Source: Pseudonocardia oroxyli (GTDB lineage: Bacteria; Actinomycetota; Actinomycetes; Mycobacteriales; Pseudonocardiaceae). Taken from it: a stretch of DNA of 64,000 bases. The stretch lies in the NCBI RefSeq assembly GCF_900102195.1, contig NZ_FNBE01000018.1, forward strand, positions 62,001-126,000, read 5' to 3'. Positions 26,098 through 35,659 of the stretch are shown in pieces (within the stretch, counting starts at the first letter, position 1; the number at the start of each line of letters is the position of its first letter). Both the position numbers and the translations under genes were made by a program. The notes below the pieces were generated by a model. The model was not told where the DNA came from. It made no database searches and saw nothing but the letters and a program-made list of their open reading frames with translations.

Positions 26098-27522
26098 ATG
26101 AACGTCCACCTTACGCGGCAAATGACCGTCACTCAGTATATCAAAGCACTACTTGAACGATGGCGCACAATGCTCACATGCATGGTCGTCGCCCTCGCTT
26201 CGGGTTTCACGATAAGCGTACTCCAGACTCCACAATTTACGGCACGGACCACGTTGTATGTCTCCGCTCAGACAGCTGATACAACTACAACCGCATTTCA
26301 AGGCGCACAGTTATCCCAGGAGAGGGTCACGTCCTACGTTCAATTGGCTAGGAGCACCCGCGTCGCCGGCGAGGTCGTATCCGACCTACGTCTCCAATAC
26401 ACAGATGTCGAACTTGCGACTCGAATATCTGCGTCAAGTCAGCCCGATTCTGTCCTGATCGACCTCTCAGTAACGGATGCTGCTCCAGATCGAGCGGCTC
26501 AGATCGCCGATTCGGCAGCCGCCTCCCTTGTCGCACTTGTAGACCAACTTGAGAGGCCTATAGCTGCGGACGCAGTACCAGCAGTCGCGCTCCGAATTGT
26601 CCAGCCAGCCGAAGTACCATCCAATCCCTCGTCACCTTCACTCCTCGACATACTCACCTTAGCAGCGTTGACTGGGCTAATCGGAGGAATAGTTGCCGCG
26701 CTAATTAGAAACTCTCTGGATCAATCAATTAAATCCGTCGATGATCTGCGGGCAGTTACTGACCTGCCTTGTCTCGGGGTAACCCCATACAACGCCGGAA
26801 ACTCTCAGCGCCCCCTGATCGTGCACGACGATCCTCAGGCGCCCGCCGCCGAAGCAATCAAACAACTTAGAACAAATCTTCAATTCGTCAACGTCGATCA
26901 CAGAATTCAAATTGTAGCAATAACAAGTGCACTGCCCGGCGAGGGTAAGTCGACCACGGCGGTAAACCTCGCGATCGCCCTCGCTGCAACCGGGCGGCGC
27001 GTTGCACTAATCGAGGCAGATCTACGCAGGCCGACAATGGCGAAGCTCCTAGGCCTCCCGAGCACCGTTGGCTTAACAACAGTCCTTGCTGCGCGGACCT
27101 CTCTCGGCAGCGCCATTCAGACCGGCATTGGGGGCGTCGACGTGTTGGCAAGCGGTCAGCTACCTCCGAATCCGAGCGAGCTTCTCGCGTCGCAGCAGTT
27201 CGAGAACATACTCGCAGACCTGCGGCAGCGATACGACCACATTATTCTTGATTGCGCCCCACTACTACCAGTCAGTGATGCAGCCGCCGCAAGTACTCAC
27301 GCGGATGGAGTCCTAATGATATGTCGGTTCAAGAGCACGAGCCGACAGCAGGTGGCGAGCGCGTGCGAATCCGTTCGCGCAGTCAACGCACATATTATCG
27401 GAACAGTACTCTCAATGGCCGTCATCAAGCGAGGTTCAGGCAGCTACGGCAGCTACAGGTACACATACCGACCGCTCGAATCTCGCCAGCATGAGGCGAC
27501 GCAAACAGCTCAGGATCGATAA
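26098..27522 (+). CDS. Polysaccharide co-polymerase/BY-kinase (Wzc-like)
   Basis: This 474-residue fused chain-length regulator and tyrosine autokinase has a Wzz-type domain with helices near 24-42 and 184-204, a Pro-rich PSNPSSPS motif before the second helix, then the cytoplasmic kinase: Walker A LPGEGKST (279-286), Walker A' ALIEADLRRP (303-312) and Walker B HIILDCAP (381-388). The C-terminus has a tyrosine cluster (Tyr450, 453, 455, 457), the expected autophosphorylation sites. It would control polymer length with the Wzx/Wzy pair of this block and be dephosphorylated by the LMW phosphatase at 13238. It is shorter than proteobacterial Wzc (about 720), as usual for actinobacterial forms. 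Confidence 0.9.
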   Translation: MNVHLTRQMTVTQYIKALLERWRTMLTCMVVALASGFTISVLQTPQFTARTTLYVSAQTADTTTTAFQGAQLSQERVTSYVQLARSTRVAGEVVSDLRLQYTDVELATRISASSQPDSVLIDLSVTDAAPDRAAQIADSAAASLVALVDQLERPIAADAVPAVALRIVQPAEVPSNPSSPSLLDILTLAALTGLIGGIVAALIRNSLDQSIKSVDDLRAVTDLPCLGVTPYNAGNSQRPLIVHDDPQAPAAEAIKQLRTNLQFVNVDHRIQIVAITSALPGEGKSTTAVNLAIALAATGRRVALIEADLRRPTMAKLLGLPSTVGLTTVLAARTSLGSAIQTGIGGVDVLASGQLPPNPSELLASQQFENILADLRQRYDHIILDCAPLLPVSDAAAASTHADGVLMICRFKSTSRQQVASACESVRAVNAHIIGTVLSMAVIKRGSGSYGSYRYTYRPLESRQHEATQTAQDR

Positions 27523-27567
27523 AGTCGTCCCTGAACTCTAAAACCTCAATACGCCTGAGGACACAAC

Positions 27568-28416
27568 TTGCAAATGCTCCCAATCTCAGTGATCATACTC
27601 ACCAAGAACGAGGAGGCCGCTATTCGCGATTGCATCGCGGCCGTTCCTTGGGCCGCGGAGGTTTTCGTAGTCGACTCCTCAAGTACTGACAAGACAGCCC
27701 AGATCGCCAGGCAAATGGGCGCCACGATGGTGTCATTCAGCTGGAATGGAGAATATCCCAAGAAGAAGCAATGGGCTCTGGATAACGTGCCCGCGAAGCA
27801 CGACTGGGTGCTGCTCCTCGACGCGGACGAAGTAGCGCAGCCTGAGCTGCCGAGACACCTAGCCGAGGTAATAGACGAAACGTCAGGTGGCGGGCCCTAC
27901 GGGGCAGCTGATATTGAGTTCGACTATGAGTGGCAAGGCCGCCTCCTGAAGCACGGTCACCGGGTGGTCAAACGCAGCCTTGTTCAGCGGACGCGATGCC
28001 GATTCCCCGTAGTCGACGACCTGAGCGTTGCATCGATGTGGGAAGTAGAGGGACACTATCAGCCACAAACCCACCTGCCAGTGCGCCGCATCCCAGCTGG
28101 CATTATCCATCGGGACCCCGATCCAGCTAGTCAATGGTTCAGCCGCCACAATCGATACAGCGATTGGGAAGCCCACGTTGTCACCTCTGGGCAGCGGGCT
28201 GAGATCGCTGGAGCCCGATCACGAGGAGGCAGGCTTTTCGCACGAGTTCCTTTTAAGGCGGTGGCCTTCTTTTTGTATTCGTTCGTAGTCCAGCGGGGGT
28301 TTCTGGACGGAAGAGCCGGATTTGACTATGCACTCGCGCAGTCCTTCTACTACTGGCAGATCGAATTGAAGATTCGTGAGATTCAGCGAACTGCAGAGGG
28401 CATAGAGCGCCAATGA
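27568..28416 (+). CDS. Glycosyltransferase family 2 (WaaE/KdtX-like)
   Basis: The 282-residue GT-A enzyme has the donor-binding start ISVIILTKNEEAAIRDC, AAEVFVVDSSSTDKT, and the metal motif LLLDADE. The KKKQWALDNVP and IIHRDPD segments recall lipooligosaccharide-core beta-1,4-glucosyltransferases. A GAGGA box lies six bases before TTG 27568 and twelve before ATG 27574, so the TTG is preferred, with two residues at stake. A hydrophobic stretch near 225-240 may touch the membrane. Its ATGA overlap with the next gene indicates coupling. The sugar added is unknown. Confidence 0.85.
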   Translation: MQMLPISVIILTKNEEAAIRDCIAAVPWAAEVFVVDSSSTDKTAQIARQMGATMVSFSWNGEYPKKKQWALDNVPAKHDWVLLLDADEVAQPELPRHLAEVIDETSGGGPYGAADIEFDYEWQGRLLKHGHRVVKRSLVQRTRCRFPVVDDLSVASMWEVEGHYQPQTHLPVRRIPAGIIHRDPDPASQWFSRHNRYSDWEAHVVTSGQRAEIAGARSRGGRLFARVPFKAVAFFLYSFVVQRGFLDGRAGFDYALAQSFYYWQIELKIREIQRTAEGIERQ

Positions 28417-29579
28417 GCACTACAAAGGGGAGAATCCTTCACGTCTCACCATCTTTTGCAAGAAGAGACGGCGGCCCCTCAGAGGTACTAAGAAATCTAC
28501 CGAGCGTTCTCACTAACCGGGGTTACACCATTAGTCTAGCTACTACAGATAAAGGAGCAGAACGAGGAGAAGCTGCCGATTTTCCCAACGCCCACATCGC
28601 TAGGGCACGCTGGCCAAACTCATGGACGTTTTCGCCATCACTCGTTCGGCCGCTCTCAAACCTAATCGCTCAAGCAGACCTGGTACATATTCATAGCGTC
28701 AATACCTTTCCGACTGCCGCCGCCATTCATCTAGCCCTTCACCTCAAGAAGCCATTCATCATCGAGCCGCATGGCGCCATGGACGACTACCACTGGAATC
28801 AGTCTCGCGCCCAAAAAGAGCTGTACACATTACTGATTGAACGGCGAGCCTTCCAGCGTTCGGCTGGATTCATCGTTAGCTCGGAGATCGAGGAGACAGG
28901 AGTTCGGAAACGGTTTGCAGGTGCGCTCAATCCTCCCCAAGTACTGCGACTCCCTCTAGGCGTTGACGACAGCCTGTTCAGCCTTGAATCTAAGTCGCGA
29001 CTCACTGAGTTGCCCAGCACAATTTTGTTCCTGTCTCGGATAAGCCACAAGAAGAATCTCGACAAGCTGCTCATAGCAGTTTCACTCAGTCCTCTCCGAG
29101 ATTTGGATGTCCGAATTCGCGTCGCTGGACCTATCGATCCCAGCCTCCGATACGACCCGCGTCAGCTCGCAACGCAACTGGGAGTAGCGGATCGGGTGAC
29201 ATTCCTTGGTAGCGTCGCGGGATCGTCACGCTCTCGCGAACTCCAAAAGGCCGACCTCTTTGTTCTCGCTAGTGAGGACGAGTCTTTCGGAGTTGCCCCG
29301 GCGGAAGCTATGGCCGCCGGATGCCCAGTCGCGGTAACTGAAAGAGTGGGACTTGCTGCGAGTGCAAGTCGCGAATCTGCCGTTGCTTTGATCTCTAGCG
29401 ATCCGACGAGACTTAGCTCTGAACTATCACAATTGCTCCAGGACAAGGCATCACTTCAACAACTCGCCAAAGATGGTCGCGTATATGCCCATCGCAACTT
29501 TCGCTGGTCAGTCGTGGCTGACAAGCTTTGCTCCATATATGCTGAAGTATTACACCCGACCCGCGGGAAAGCGGAATGA
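28413..29579 (+). CDS. Glycosyltransferase family 4, first copy in the cassette
   Basis: This 388-residue retaining GT-B enzyme has an N-terminal acceptor domain with HVSPSFARRDGGPSEV and IEPHGAMDDYHW, and a C-terminal donor domain with ILFLSRISHKKNLDKL and the E-x7-E motif in EDESFGVAPAEAMAAG. It overlaps both neighbouring genes by four bases. The form resembles capsule and O-antigen mannosyl- or glucosyltransferases; the linkage cannot be read from sequence. Codon use is of the low-GC type. Confidence 0.85.
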   Translation: MSTTKGRILHVSPSFARRDGGPSEVLRNLPSVLTNRGYTISLATTDKGAERGEAADFPNAHIARARWPNSWTFSPSLVRPLSNLIAQADLVHIHSVNTFPTAAAIHLALHLKKPFIIEPHGAMDDYHWNQSRAQKELYTLLIERRAFQRSAGFIVSSEIEETGVRKRFAGALNPPQVLRLPLGVDDSLFSLESKSRLTELPSTILFLSRISHKKNLDKLLIAVSLSPLRDLDVRIRVAGPIDPSLRYDPRQLATQLGVADRVTFLGSVAGSSRSRELQKADLFVLASEDESFGVAPAEAMAAGCPVAVTERVGLAASASRESAVALISSDPTRLSSELSQLLQDKASLQQLAKDGRVYAHRNFRWSVVADKLCSIYAEVLHPTRGKAE

Positions 29580-30700
29580 CCAGCGTCAAAATGCACGGCC
29601 TCCGACTTGCCCTGGTGGCTGATGGCAATCCAAGCGAGAAGTCGACCAATTCGGGAGTCGCCAAAGGGCTGCTCGACGCACTCCGACTACACAATGACGT
29701 AGCCAGCGTTCAAACAGTTGACGGTACTCTCCGAGGAGCCGCGAGGTTCGTCGCACTGGCCTCAAGCTTTCGACCAAGACGGAATCGATGGCGAGCCGAA
29801 TACACTAAGGGTCGTCGGTCGACTCTACTCAGGACCCGCCAAGTCCGAAGAGATTTGCAAGCGCTGAACACTGGGTTCGACTATGTGATCTTGCTTCGGA
29901 ATGTATACGGGCCAAGAGTGGGGTTTCCATACGTCTCATTTCTGGATAATACTGCACATATTGTCCAGGGATCATGGCCAGGTTGGGCGCTTCCGATGAG
30001 CGCTTACAGGACTAGAATCCGGATGGATTGCGCACAGTTCGATAATGCAGCGACAATATTCACCGCAGGACAGCACGTTGCTGATGATCTAATCGAGTAC
30101 TATGGCGTCGCACCGAATCGGGCCATTGCTGTCGGGGGTGGAGTGAACTTCTCGCTATCAGCAACCAAGCCCGATATATGGACCGGACCGCCGAGAATAC
30201 TCTTCGTCGGGAAGGACTTTGAACGAAAAGGCGGAAACGTACTACTAGAAGCATTTAGGACTGTGCGTCAACAGATTCCGGATTGTGAGCTAGTCATTGT
30301 CGGAGAGCAGGTTGCATCAGACGAGCCAAACGTCCGCTCTTTGGGCACAATTGTCGACCGGAAGGAGCTCAGTCACCTATATCGTGAGAGTTCCGTATTC
30401 TGTCTTCCAGCGCTCTTCGAGCCCTACGGCTTGGTCCTTCAAGAGGCGATAGCTCACGGGGTTCCCTGCGTGGCGACCAGAATCTGCTCGATCCCAGAGA
30501 TACTCGACAGCGGTCGCGCTGGCGCACTGGTGGATCCATATGATGCGAACGCCCTCGCCAAGGCATTATGCAAGGTTCTAGCTGACAGAGAGTACGCCGA
30601 GAGCCTGTCAGAGCATGCATGGAGCCATATCCACTCAACCGGACTTACCTGGAATCATGTTGCAGATCGAATTATTGCTCGGCTCGTTTTGAAGAATTAG
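29576..30700 (+). CDS. Glycosyltransferase family 4, second copy in the cassette
   Basis: This 374-residue GT-B enzyme has RILFVGKDFERKGGNVLLEA as donor-domain start, then DRKELSHLYRESSVFCLPALFEPYGLVLQEAIAHGVP, with the E-x7-E motif beginning in FEPYG. The N-terminal half is divergent, with an SGVAKGLLDAL helix, and likely binds the growing lipid-linked chain. It overlaps the previous gene by four bases and ends 41 bases before the acyltransferase. It is not a close paralog of its neighbour, so it probably adds a different sugar. Confidence 0.85.
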   Translation: MTSVKMHGLRLALVADGNPSEKSTNSGVAKGLLDALRLHNDVASVQTVDGTLRGAARFVALASSFRPRRNRWRAEYTKGRRSTLLRTRQVRRDLQALNTGFDYVILLRNVYGPRVGFPYVSFLDNTAHIVQGSWPGWALPMSAYRTRIRMDCAQFDNAATIFTAGQHVADDLIEYYGVAPNRAIAVGGGVNFSLSATKPDIWTGPPRILFVGKDFERKGGNVLLEAFRTVRQQIPDCELVIVGEQVASDEPNVRSLGTIVDRKELSHLYRESSVFCLPALFEPYGLVLQEAIAHGVPCVATRICSIPEILDSGRAGALVDPYDANALAKALCKVLADREYAESLSEHAWSHIHSTGLTWNHVADRIIARLVLKN

Positions 30701-30741
30701 CTAGCAAGACTCTCTATTCCACTCCCGATGGAGGACACTCA

Positions 30742-31422
30742 GTGAAGATCCGGGACGTATTCCGTTTATGCATTGGCTTGTTGCCAGCATCGGCATTTAA
30801 GAATATGCTCCTTCGCAGGTCCGGGTACGCTGTTGCGTCCACCGCGCGGATCGGGCCGTGCCTCATACTTCGTGTCGCGGCGCTTCAGATCGGAGAGCGG
30901 GCGCGAATCGGCCCGTTCAACGTGATTCGGGATCTTGAAACTATCAGCCTTAGCGACGATAGTGTGATAGGGCAGTTTAATTGGATCTCCGCCTCTCCGA
31001 TCCTCGTTGAAAGTGGCGGACGCGGTGCATTTATCATGGGTAAGCATGCTGCCTTTACATCCAGGCACTACGTCGATGCGAGCGATCTAGTCGAGATCGG
31101 CGAATACACGACGGTGGCTGGAGTTCGGTCTACATTCGTCACTCATGGGATCGATTGGCGAGAGAATATTCAAACACTAAAGCCAATACGCATCGGGGCG
31201 TATTGCTTGATCGGCTCCAACGCTTCAGTCGTTCCCGGAACAACGCTTGCCCCAGCTTCCGTTACCGGGATGGGGACCACGCTCGGTGGCGACAACTCCC
31301 CGAACGCCTTGATTCTAGGTTCCAGGGGAACGGTTGTACGAGAGAGCCTGAGCGGAAGATTCTTCGTCCGAAGCACCGGATTTACTCATCCAAGATTGAC
31401 CACTCATCCAAGCGAGGGATAG
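30742..31422 (+). CDS. Hexapeptide-repeat acyltransferase
   Basis: From the GTG at 30742 (GAGGA six bases upstream) the protein has 226 residues. Hexapeptide turns include ARIGPCLILRVA, IGERARIGPFNVI, DDSVIGQFNWIS and IRIGAYCLIGSNASVVPGTTLAP, forming a left-handed beta helix; a THGIDW loop may hold the catalytic His. It resembles acetyltransferases that decorate a sugar in capsule clusters, but has a longer irregular middle coil than WcaF. The stop TAG is directly followed by the ATG of the flippase gene. Confidence 0.75.
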   Translation: MKIRDVFRLCIGLLPASAFKNMLLRRSGYAVASTARIGPCLILRVAALQIGERARIGPFNVIRDLETISLSDDSVIGQFNWISASPILVESGGRGAFIMGKHAAFTSRHYVDASDLVEIGEYTTVAGVRSTFVTHGIDWRENIQTLKPIRIGAYCLIGSNASVVPGTTLAPASVTGMGTTLGGDNSPNALILGSRGTVVRESLSGRFFVRSTGFTHPRLTTHPSEG

Positions 31423-32715
31423 ATGCGGTTCGGTCGAGGAAATGCGCCGACAACCGGGTCAAATATTGCGCAGACTGTTCTGGGCAATGGAGCCGCTCCA
31501 GTTGCCGCCATTGTGTCTGCTCCGATCCTCGCTGCGGCTCTCGGGGCCGACGGTAGAGGAGAGGTTGCTGCTAGCACTGCACCCGTTCTGCTAGTTCTTG
31601 GAATCGCAGCCGTCGGGCTCCCTGAGGCCGCGACATACTTTATCGCAACCAGGTTGGGCACATCGGGCAAGGTACTGAGGTTTGGTTCGGCACTCGCGGT
31701 AGCCAGTTCAACACTCGTAGCCCTTTTAATGGTGGGATTGACTCCCCTGATGGCAGCGGGAGACGATGACCTAAAGCTTCTCATCGTTATATGTCTTCCT
31801 GCGGCGATTCCAGGCTTGGTGCTTGGGATCGTGAGGGGCGCCGCAGCGGGGTTGTCTATGTGGCGGGTCATCAATCTAGAAAAGCTTTTGAACGCAACCG
31901 TTCGAGTTGCGGGCCTCCTGATTCTGCTGAGCGTTGGGGCGCTCACTCCGATGAGCGCCTCGCTCCTGATCGCCTATGGGCCAGCTGTCGCAGGAATCGT
32001 CTATATCCGAACATGGAGGTCTCCAGATGCGTCACAGGGTGACGCATTTCAGGTTTCCACATTCATGCAGTTCGGGCTTCGAGTATGGCTTGGATCCGTT
32101 GCTGGAGTGCTCCTGGCTCGTCTCGATCAAGTTCTCCTGATTCCGCTATCGAATTCGATGCAGTTGGGCTTTTACGCCGTCGCGGTGAATATCTCAGACG
32201 TACCTATTCTAATTAGCTCGGCAGCCCGAGACGTGATGTTGTCGTCGGACGCTAGCGCTAGGTCTGACGAACGACTAGCAATGGCGTGTCGGGTTACCAC
32301 CCTAGCTACTCTTGCCGTTGCAGGGCCACTGGGCATTTCCTGCCCGTACTGGATCCCTTGGCTTTTGGGTAGGGAATTCACTCCTGCGATCCTTCCTACT
32401 ATTGTTCTATTGCTTGGAGCTGTTCTTGGCGGTCCCGGATCCGTCGTAGGTGCGAGCCTAACTGCACGTGGAACGCCTGAGCTTCGAAGCTACTCTTTGG
32501 CGCTGGCTCTTACTGTGAATATTGGAATTCTCCTCATCTTCGTACCCAGCTACGGTGCAACCGCTGCGGCAGCAGCGACTGCTGCCGGGCTCTTTGTCTT
32601 TACGATCCTTAACGTAGTCTTCCTGCGTAAGCGCTATGCCGTTCCTGTGTCGCTGTTGTGCAATTTTCAACGCAAAGACCTTCGAGTCATCACACAACTC
32701 ATCAGACGTAGGTAA
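31423..32715 (+). CDS. Wzx-type polysaccharide flippase
   Basis: The 430-residue protein has about 12 hydrophobic helices throughout and no soluble domain, the topology of the MOP/PST exporters that flip lipid-linked repeat units. It opens with SNIAQTVLGNGAAPVAAIVSAPILAAALG, typical of the first helix pair, and has a conserved charged DQVLL in the middle (around 230), as in Wzx proteins. Genes abut or nearly abut on both sides. The following gene encodes a matching polymerase. Confidence 0.83.
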   Translation: MRFGRGNAPTTGSNIAQTVLGNGAAPVAAIVSAPILAAALGADGRGEVAASTAPVLLVLGIAAVGLPEAATYFIATRLGTSGKVLRFGSALAVASSTLVALLMVGLTPLMAAGDDDLKLLIVICLPAAIPGLVLGIVRGAAAGLSMWRVINLEKLLNATVRVAGLLILLSVGALTPMSASLLIAYGPAVAGIVYIRTWRSPDASQGDAFQVSTFMQFGLRVWLGSVAGVLLARLDQVLLIPLSNSMQLGFYAVAVNISDVPILISSAARDVMLSSDASARSDERLAMACRVTTLATLAVAGPLGISCPYWIPWLLGREFTPAILPTIVLLLGAVLGGPGSVVGASLTARGTPELRSYSLALALTVNIGILLIFVPSYGATAAAAATAAGLFVFTILNVVFLRKRYAVPVSLLCNFQRKDLRVITQLIRRR

Positions 32716-32717
32716 TT

Positions 32718-34226
32718 ATGGGAGACCAACTGCATCGGGTTGAGGCGATGAATCTTAGACTGTCTGAGCGCGAATGGGCAATCCTCGCGATCACATGGGT
32801 CGTCCTCTGTGGTGCAATTCCTTTCTGGTTCCTGCGCTCTGGTCTCCTCGATATCGTCGGGAGGCCATCGGGCATCCTCATACTCATATGCACGTTAGTG
32901 ATTTTACTTTACGCCGGTAGTCGCCTCGCGTGGATCATAGGTCGGGGAGAGCCTCACCTTCTTCAGGCAGTTTGGTGGATGTTCTGTTACGTTGCTGGCA
33001 GCCTTGCGCCACTCGCCCAGCTTTCGACAGACCACTCTACTCTGCTTATTCGCGAGGCGTACCGACTACCAGCAACTGTTCTCGTTCTAGTCGCTGTAGT
33101 AGCGTTCGATCTAGGTCGAAGTCTCTGGGATCAGATGGGTGGAGGGCCGCCCCGAAACCGCGTGCGATATGTGTCCGAACGCCGCATGGTTGCTCTTAGC
33201 TGGGCGGCATCCATCGTTTTCCTCTATGCGATTACCGCAGGTGGGTCGATAAACCAGTACTTCTCTACGCGGCAGGCAAATCTTATTGCAGCAGCAGACG
33301 CCGGTGTTGGCCCGGGGGCATCTCAAGCTATGGCTGGTGTTATTTCGGGCGCAATCGCGGCGCTCCCCCTTGTAGCGTTGCTAGCGTGGACTCCCTTGTT
33401 TATGCGCCGTGGACCGAGGCCAGCAAGGGTGACTATATGGTGGTTCGCCCTCCTCGCCATGAATGTTGTAGTCAACAACCCAATCTCTCGGTCACGCTAC
33501 TGGTTTCTCACCGTCACGATTGGGCTGTTGTTCACACTTCCAGGAATGACTAAGAGTCGCTTCCGCGCAATCATCCTCGTTGGCGTAGCGGCTGCAGCCA
33601 TCATATTTCCATATAGTGACGTCTTCAGAGTAGAGTCGCAGTACGAGCGTCCAATCTCTTCCGGCTCGCTACAGGAGACCCTGGCCATCAAGGATTACGA
33701 CCAGTTGACTATGACGGGTAACGGAATCTGGTGGGTGGACGAGACCGGTCTGCATTTCGGCCGACAGCTGGCCTCTGCTGCTCTATTCTTCGTGCCTCGG
33801 AGCATCTGGCCCGACAAGGCGTACGACACCGGAGTCGAGATCGGGATCGCGCTCAAATCGGTCAATGTCAACCTTTCCTCTCCAATCTGGCTTGAACTGT
33901 GGGTCGACTTCTGGTGGCCGGGGGTCGTAGCTGGCCTGATTATTGCCGGAGGTCTTGCTCGCCGATTCGATCTACGGTATACGGAGGTTCTCCTTCGTCC
34001 TGACACGTCTCTTGCCGTGCTTCGGATCGGATTACCGCTGATTGCCGGGTACGAGTTCATCCTCATCCGCGGGCCACTACTGCAGGCGATGGGCCGGGTC
34101 GCATTTCTCGTTTTGGCACTTTGGTTCATCACAGAGCGCTCGACTAGCCGGGCGGACCCCAGCTCGGACATCACGGCGACCTCACAGGAGCTGGTGAGTC
34201 ACGGTCCTCGTAAGGAACCGTTCTAG
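32718..34226 (+). CDS. Wzy-like polysaccharide polymerase
   Basis: The 502-residue membrane protein has 10-12 helices and one large extracellular loop near 310-400 (QYERPISSG to SIWPDKAYDTGVEIG), the O-antigen polymerase layout; NNPISRSRYW before a helix also fits. Sequence is weakly conserved in this class, so the call rests on topology and on its place directly after the flippase, two bases away. It would polymerise repeat units on the outer face of the membrane. Its stop codon marks the right end of the low-GC block. Confidence 0.75.
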   Translation: MGDQLHRVEAMNLRLSEREWAILAITWVVLCGAIPFWFLRSGLLDIVGRPSGILILICTLVILLYAGSRLAWIIGRGEPHLLQAVWWMFCYVAGSLAPLAQLSTDHSTLLIREAYRLPATVLVLVAVVAFDLGRSLWDQMGGGPPRNRVRYVSERRMVALSWAASIVFLYAITAGGSINQYFSTRQANLIAAADAGVGPGASQAMAGVISGAIAALPLVALLAWTPLFMRRGPRPARVTIWWFALLAMNVVVNNPISRSRYWFLTVTIGLLFTLPGMTKSRFRAIILVGVAAAAIIFPYSDVFRVESQYERPISSGSLQETLAIKDYDQLTMTGNGIWWVDETGLHFGRQLASAALFFVPRSIWPDKAYDTGVEIGIALKSVNVNLSSPIWLELWVDFWWPGVVAGLIIAGGLARRFDLRYTEVLLRPDTSLAVLRIGLPLIAGYEFILIRGPLLQAMGRVAFLVLALWFITERSTSRADPSSDITATSQELVSHGPRKEPF

Positions 34227-34259
34227 GAGTGCTGCCGGGGAACGTTGGTCCAGCTGGGG

Positions 34260-34277
34260 CTCGTGTGACGACACGAG
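34260..34277. terminator. Hairpin after the Wzy gene
   Basis: Seven-base arms CTCGTGT (34260-34266) and ACACGAG (34271-34277) around the loop GACG, 33 bases after the Wzy stop; probably ends the cassette operon. Confidence 0.5.
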
Positions 34278-34295
34278 GTGGTTGAACTTGCTGGG

Positions 34296-34360
34296 CGAGG
34301 ACCTCGGGGAGTGGTGCGGAGCTGTCTGACGGCATCCGCCCCGTTTCCGGGAGGTCCTCG
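34296..34360. repeat. Inverted repeat with 10-base arms in decayed region
   Basis: CGAGGACCTC (34296-34305) and GAGGTCCTCG (34351-34360) are exact reverse complements separated by 45 bases. They could be remains of a mobile-element end; no transposase is visible. Confidence 0.35.
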
Positions 34361-34897
34361 TGCTCCACGCTAACGCGGCACCCACGTCGTCGCGCCGCTG
34401 ATCAAGGCTCTGGGCAACGATCGGTACGGGATCCTGGTGGGGCACCTCGCGGTGTCGGTCATGGTCGTCGCGGTGCTCGGCGCCGGCCTGTGGCGGTAGA
34501 CCGTGCGAGGCGCCCACCGAGTGGACTGCCGCAGGCACTCGGTCTGGTCGCCCGCTACCTCCTCGGTGACCTGATCACCCCGCAGGCCGGCACGGCGATC
34601 CTCCAGACCACGGTACGCACCGGGCTCGGCGGCGGCCCCTCGCGCTGGCGTTCGCGCAGGTCACGGCCGTGCTGAAGTGTCGGTGGACGGCTCCGTCATC
34701 GAGCTGCCGCGGATTGTTAGCGCCGGAGGTACTCGGCGCCTCGATCCACCCCGTTACGGGAACCGGGACGGTCAGCGCCGAGACCGTGGACCTGAGTCGC
34801 AAGGCGATCGGCACCCGCGGCGCGCCCGCCGGGTCGACGCCTGGTACGCCTGCAGCCGCTCCGCGCAACCCTGGGGGCCGACCTCGCGCCGGCCGCG

Positions 34898-35659
34898 CTA
34901 GGTCGAGGCGGCCAGGATCTCGCTGAGCAGCGATTGCGAGTCCTCCCGAGTCAGGACGACTGCGGACAGCTCGGTGTGGAGGTTCCGGTAGTCGTCGACC
35001 GCCTGGTCGGTGTGAAGGAACTCTGGGGCGCCGCGCGTCTCCAGGTAGACCACACCGTTCTCGGCAGGGTCGGCGAGGTCCATGACGACGTAGGGGCCGC
35101 CGAAGACGGACGGGTGAGCAACGCGCAGCGGCGCGACCCGAAGGGACACGGTGGGGTGCTCCGCCGTGATGTCCAGCAGACTCTGGATCTGCTCCCGCAC
35201 GACCTCCGAGGACCCGACCTGGCGCCTCAGGGTGAGCTCACCGATGATCAAGTCCAGGCGCGGTGGAGTGCTCGTGCGGTCCAGGACCTGTCGCCTGGCG
35301 AGTCTCAGGTCGACGAACCGGGACCGCTCGGCCTGCGAGTGACGCGGGAAGAGCGCGGACACGACCACTTCGGCATAGCGCCTGGTCTGCAGGATCCCAG
35401 GCACCCTCTCCGGCTCGTAGGACCGCACAAGCGTGGCTGCGTTCTCGTACGCGATGTAGCGCCGCGCCTCACCCGCGGTCATCGACCCGTCGAGGACGTC
35501 GCGGAACTCACTGAACCACGCCGGTTCCCCAGGTGGTGTTACCGGGTCCTCGTGCGCCTCGATGTCGACCTCCTGGGCCGTGGGGTGCCGCGATCCAGCG
35601 TTCAGCCCAGCGGTCGGTCGAACTCGCCTGCCTTCACACCAGCGATGAACGCGTCCCAC
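34898..35659 (-). pseudogene. DUF5753 protein lacking its helix-turn-helix domain
   Basis: The frame encodes a complete DUF5753 C-terminal region (ARRYIAYENAATLVRSYEPERVPGILQT, then GGPYVVMDLADP and VVYLETRGAPEFL) closely similar to that at 35891-36844. It keeps the VDIEA word found near the N-terminus of that protein but then jumps to the DUF5753 part, missing about 90 residues that hold the XRE domain. No good start exists: the only ATG (35659) lies inside the DUF397 gene in another frame. It is best read as an internal-deletion copy, perhaps not translated. If made, it could still bind partner proteins but not DNA. Confidence 0.6.

Larger units (their letters stand above)
25600..34226. other. 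Low-GC glycan cassette (horizontally exchanged block)
   Basis: From within gmd to the end of the Wzy-like gene, composition and codon use are much less GC-biased than on both sides, with frequent A- or T-ending codons. The block holds a tight co-directional operon: BY-kinase, GT2, GT4, GT4, acyltransferase, Wzx and Wzy, with ATGA overlaps or gaps under 61 bases. These are the repeat-unit-specific functions of a serotype-like locus. The left border lies in gmd (about 25.6-25.8 kb), and the right border is near the Wzy stop. Confidence 0.8.
34227..34897. other. 671 bases without an intact gene, probably decayed DNA
   Basis: GC rises back to the genome level right after the Wzy gene. Short stretches look like broken coding sequence, for example a hydrophobic peptide around 34400-34499 (HLAVSVMVVAVLGAG, then a stop), and a second piece around 34530-34620 in another frame. 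No frame is long enough to be a gene. The region also has a hairpin (34260-34277) and a wider inverted repeat (arms 34296-34305 and 34351-34360). Confidence 0.6.

Noticed and set aside
34227..34897. Insertion sequence in the decayed region
   Set aside because: No transposase motif (DDE or HUH) in any frame; only short broken frames and inverted repeats.
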